Assembly (NCBI RefSeq): GCF_014656295.1
Contig: NZ_BNCD01000028.1
Span: 30,692-94,691, forward strand
DNA from: Streptomyces sulfonofaciens
Lineage (GTDB): Bacteria > Actinomycetota > Actinomycetes > Streptomycetales > Streptomycetaceae
DNA length: 64,000 bases
Direction of reading: 5' to 3'
The position numbers and the translations under genes are program-made. The notes under the pieces were generated by a model, which ran no database searches, was not told where the DNA came from, and was given only the letters and a program-made list of their open reading frames with translations. Shown here piece after piece: positions 62,095 through 64,000 of this stretch. How positions within the stretch are numbered: the stretch's first letter is position 1; each line of letters opens with the position of its first letter.

Positions 62095-62240
62095 CCCGGG
62101 TGCGTCGGCGTGTGCGAGTGCCCGTGCGAGTGCCCGTGCGGGTGCGAGTGCCCGTGCCCGTGCGGGTGCGGGTGCGGGTGCGGGTTCGCGTGCGCGTCCC
62201 CGTGCGTGCACGGGTGCGCGCGGGCGTGCGGGCCCGCGGT
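62095..62240. repeat. Six-base repeat tract (GTGCGG/GTGCCC type)
   Basis: Degenerate tandem repeats of GTGCGGGTGCGAGTGCCC-like sequence over about 145 bases. The minus strand would read His-Pro/His-Gly/His-Ser alternations and one plus frame Cys-Gly/Cys-Pro alternations. No start signals support a gene, so it is treated as a minisatellite. Confidence 0.65.
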
Positions 62241-62483
62241 GTGTGCGAGACCGGCCCCCGCAGTGCGCGCCGGGCCTGTCGCGCAGCCCGCCGGGCCGCG
62301 CCGCCGTGTCCGGGTGACGGGACAGCGCCGCCCCAGGGCGAGGCGCGGTGCCCGGTAGCCGGGCGGTGGTCCCGTCACCGGCGGTCCCGCGCGCGCCCGC
62401 CGAAGCGTGCGGGCAATTCATCCGGACGGGGTGGGGGCGTGGGCCGGGCGATTCTCCGAGGGCCGGTGGGGTACGCCCGGGAC

Positions 62484-63488
62484 ATGAGAGTAAGTGTGGT
62501 GGACGCGGGGTCGAACACGGTCCGGCTCGTGGTGGCGGATGCGGAAGGCGGCGTGCTGCTGCCGGTGCACACGGTCAAGTGGAAGCTGCGGCTGTCCGAA
62601 CGGATCGGGTCCGACGGCGAGATCGGCGAGGACGCCCTGCAGCACCTTGTCAAAGCGGTCGCCGCGGCCGGCAGCACGGCCCGGCGGTGGGGCGCCGCCG
62701 CCCCGCTGGCGTTCGCGACCACCGTGGTGCGCAACGCCCCGAACCGGCAGCAGATCCTGCACACCGTGCGCGAGCGGACCGGCGTGAGGATGTGCACCCT
62801 GCCGGGCGAGACGGAGGCGGAGCTGACCTTCCTCGCGGCCCGCCGCTGGATGGGCTGGCGCGCCGGGCCCCTCGCCCTGCTCGACATCGGGGGCGGCTCG
62901 CTGGAGGTGGCCTTCGGACGGGGCCGCATCCCGGACTTCGTCGCCTCCCTCCCGCTCGGCGCCAACCGGCTTACCAGGGAGTCCTTCGGGCCGCACGACC
63001 CGCCGGCCCGCGCCGAGGTGAAGGCCCTGCGCCGCCGGGTCCGGCACGATCTGCGGGACGTGGCGGCGCGGATCCGCTGGGAGGACCCGCGCACCGTCGT
63101 CGTCACCTCCCGCACCTTCCAGCAACTGGCCCGGCTGTGCGGTGCGGCACCCGGACGCCACGGCCCCTTCACCCAGCGGCGCATGCGCCGCAAGGACCTG
63201 GGCAAGGCGATCGGCACGCTCGCCGCCCTGCCGGCCGCGGAACGCGCCCAACTCCCGGGCATCTCCGCACCGCGCGCGGCCCAGAGCCTGGCCGGAGCGG
63301 TCGTCGGCCACACCGCCATGACCCTCATGGGCCTGAACGTCGTCACCGTCTGCCCGTGGGCCATCCGCGAGGGCGTGCTCCTGCGGTCCATGGAGGACGG
63401 CACCGACTGGTGGGCCGACCTCACCCGTGACGACGCCGTCGCCGCGGCGCCGACCGCGCCCCTGGCCCTGGCCGCCCCACCGGCCTGA
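62484..63488 (+). CDS. Ppx/GppA-family exopolyphosphatase-like protein
   Basis: A 334-residue protein of the ASKHA fold. VSVVDAGSNTVRLVVAD is the first phosphate-binding loop, ALLDIGGGSLEVAFGRG the second; the glutamate EAELTFLAARR is the catalytic region. Family members degrade polyphosphate or hydrolyse pppGpp. It is at the short end of the family, lacking the C-terminal HD domain. ATG 62484 has only weak ribosome-site sequence. A strong terminator follows. Confidence 0.9.
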   Translation: MRVSVVDAGSNTVRLVVADAEGGVLLPVHTVKWKLRLSERIGSDGEIGEDALQHLVKAVAAAGSTARRWGAAAPLAFATTVVRNAPNRQQILHTVRERTGVRMCTLPGETEAELTFLAARRWMGWRAGPLALLDIGGGSLEVAFGRGRIPDFVASLPLGANRLTRESFGPHDPPARAEVKALRRRVRHDLRDVAARIRWEDPRTVVVTSRTFQQLARLCGAAPGRHGPFTQRRMRRKDLGKAIGTLAALPAAERAQLPGISAPRAAQSLAGAVVGHTAMTLMGLNVVTVCPWAIREGVLLRSMEDGTDWWADLTRDDAVAAAPTAPLALAAPPA

Positions 63489-63551
63489 ACGGCCGCCCGG
63501 ACGCCCGGACGCCCGGGGCCCTGGCTGTCGGGCCGCGCCCGGACGCCCGGG

Positions 63552-63590
63552 CCCGGCCCTCGGGCCGACCGCGCCGGCCCGAGGGCCGGG
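63552..63590 (+). terminator. Terminator of the Ppx/GppA-like gene
   Basis: Perfect 16-bp stem CCCGGCCCTCGGGCCG / CGGCCCGAGGGCCGGG with a 7-nt loop, 63 nt after the stop codon. Confidence 0.85.
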
Positions 63591-63974
63591 AGAGGGCACC
63601 GCGCCCGGGGCTCCCGCGCGAGCGCCGGGAAGCGGACGGCCCACCCGGCGGCGCAGGACCGCAGGGGCCGAACGCCGGCTGGTGCCACGGCCCGGCCGGT
63701 GACGCCCAGGTCTTCGGGCTGCTCCGGGACGTCCGGAGGGCATCACGTCCAGCGGCGCTGCGGACCCCTCCCGGAGCACATCCGCCCCGCGCGGCCGCCA
63801 GCGCGTTGTGGTGGGGGGCGCGTGTCGACCCGCGTCGGCGGGTGGACAGGGCGCCTCGGCTCCGGCACGGCGGCCTCCATCGTGAACGGGGAGTTCCCCG
63901 CCAGCCGGGATCGGCCAATGGCCGTTGCGCATCCCTCGTCCGTGCCCGCAGGAACCGTGCGGGGTGGGTGGGGT
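63591..63974. other. Right-edge spacer, no recognisable gene
   Basis: About 380 bases. Minus-strand frames are open but Arg/Pro/Gly-rich without conserved sequence. Confidence 0.4.
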
Positions 63975-64000
63975 GCGGTGGCCGGACGTCCGGCCACCGC
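63975..64000. terminator. 26-bp perfect palindrome at the window end
   Basis: GCGGTGGCCGGAC is followed at once by its exact complement GTCCGGCCACCGC. It probably terminates a gene that ends just outside the window. Confidence 0.6.

Noticed and set aside
61968..62378. His-rich protein on the minus strand upstream of selA
   Set aside because: Composition comes from hexanucleotide repeats; flanking residues are unconserved and no start signal is seen.
1..64000. CRISPR array
   Set aside because: No regularly spaced 25-40 nt repeats with unique spacers were found; the tandem repeats seen (33199, 45907, 58305, 62095) are spacerless.

Overview
The base composition (about 70-75 % GC, strong third-position G/C bias), the Tat-type signal peptides, PHO-box-like 11-nt repeats, abundant ECF sigma/anti-sigma genes, an HVDL-type actinobacterial leader peptide and the PKS fragment all point to a Streptomyces (or close relative) chromosome arm or accessory-rich region. 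All functional calls come from reading the translated sequence; no database search was run.

Layout. 1-20.5 kb: the 3' end of a type I PKS (AT-ACP), an exporter, two Tat-secreted phosphate-scavenging enzymes (metallophosphatase, phospholipase C), then a tight block of sugar-type genes. Its minus-strand arm is PfkB kinase, HAD phosphatase, GT2 glycosyltransferase, ROK kinase and MFS. Its plus-strand arm is HAD phosphatase, class III aminotransferase, inositol-monophosphatase-like enzyme and APH-like kinase. An RmlD-like reductase and a zinc dehydrogenase coupled to a further HAD phosphatase complete it. This looks like an unassigned pathway to a phosphorylated or aminated sugar/cyclitol. 20.5-41.2 kb: permease/nitrilase with a divergent GntR regulator; secreted CHRD and lipoprotein genes; an ECF sigma/anti-sigma pair; MarR/MFS; ArsR/zinc-type P1B ATPase; a second Tat metallophosphatase with a very good PHO box; an SsuD-like monooxygenase behind a Cys-rich leader peptide; and several decayed gene relics.

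41.3-62 kb carries the selenium system. A formate dehydrogenase operon (alpha, FeS beta, NrfD-type gamma) has an in-frame UGA at alpha codon 193, followed at the canonical distance by a bacterial SECIS hairpin (GGUCU loop). The window also holds selD, the UCA-anticodon tRNA-Sec gene, and a translationally coupled selA-selB pair, so the genes needed to make and insert selenocysteine and one client enzyme are all present. Between tRNA-Sec and selAB lies decayed, lower-GC mobile DNA of at least 5 kb: integrase relic directly behind the tRNA, IS5-type transposase pieces, broken DUF4291 gene, methyltransferase, small element-type genes. It also contains an intact-looking gene for an unusual protein that joins a CxxC thioredoxin/DCC-like N-terminus to a C-terminal 8-cysteine peptide resembling the bacteriocin fulvocin C. 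To the right of it are a DGPF/ECF42 sigma module with a recognisable cognate promoter, a CatB/Vat-type acetyltransferase and a DUF3558 lipoprotein.

62-64 kb: a Ppx/GppA phosphatase with a strong terminator, then sequence without a recognisable gene, ending in a 26-bp palindrome. The most notable items are the selenocysteine locus apparently split by an island at selC, the fulvocin-like fusion protein, and the unassigned aminosugar/cyclitol-like cluster beside the PKS.
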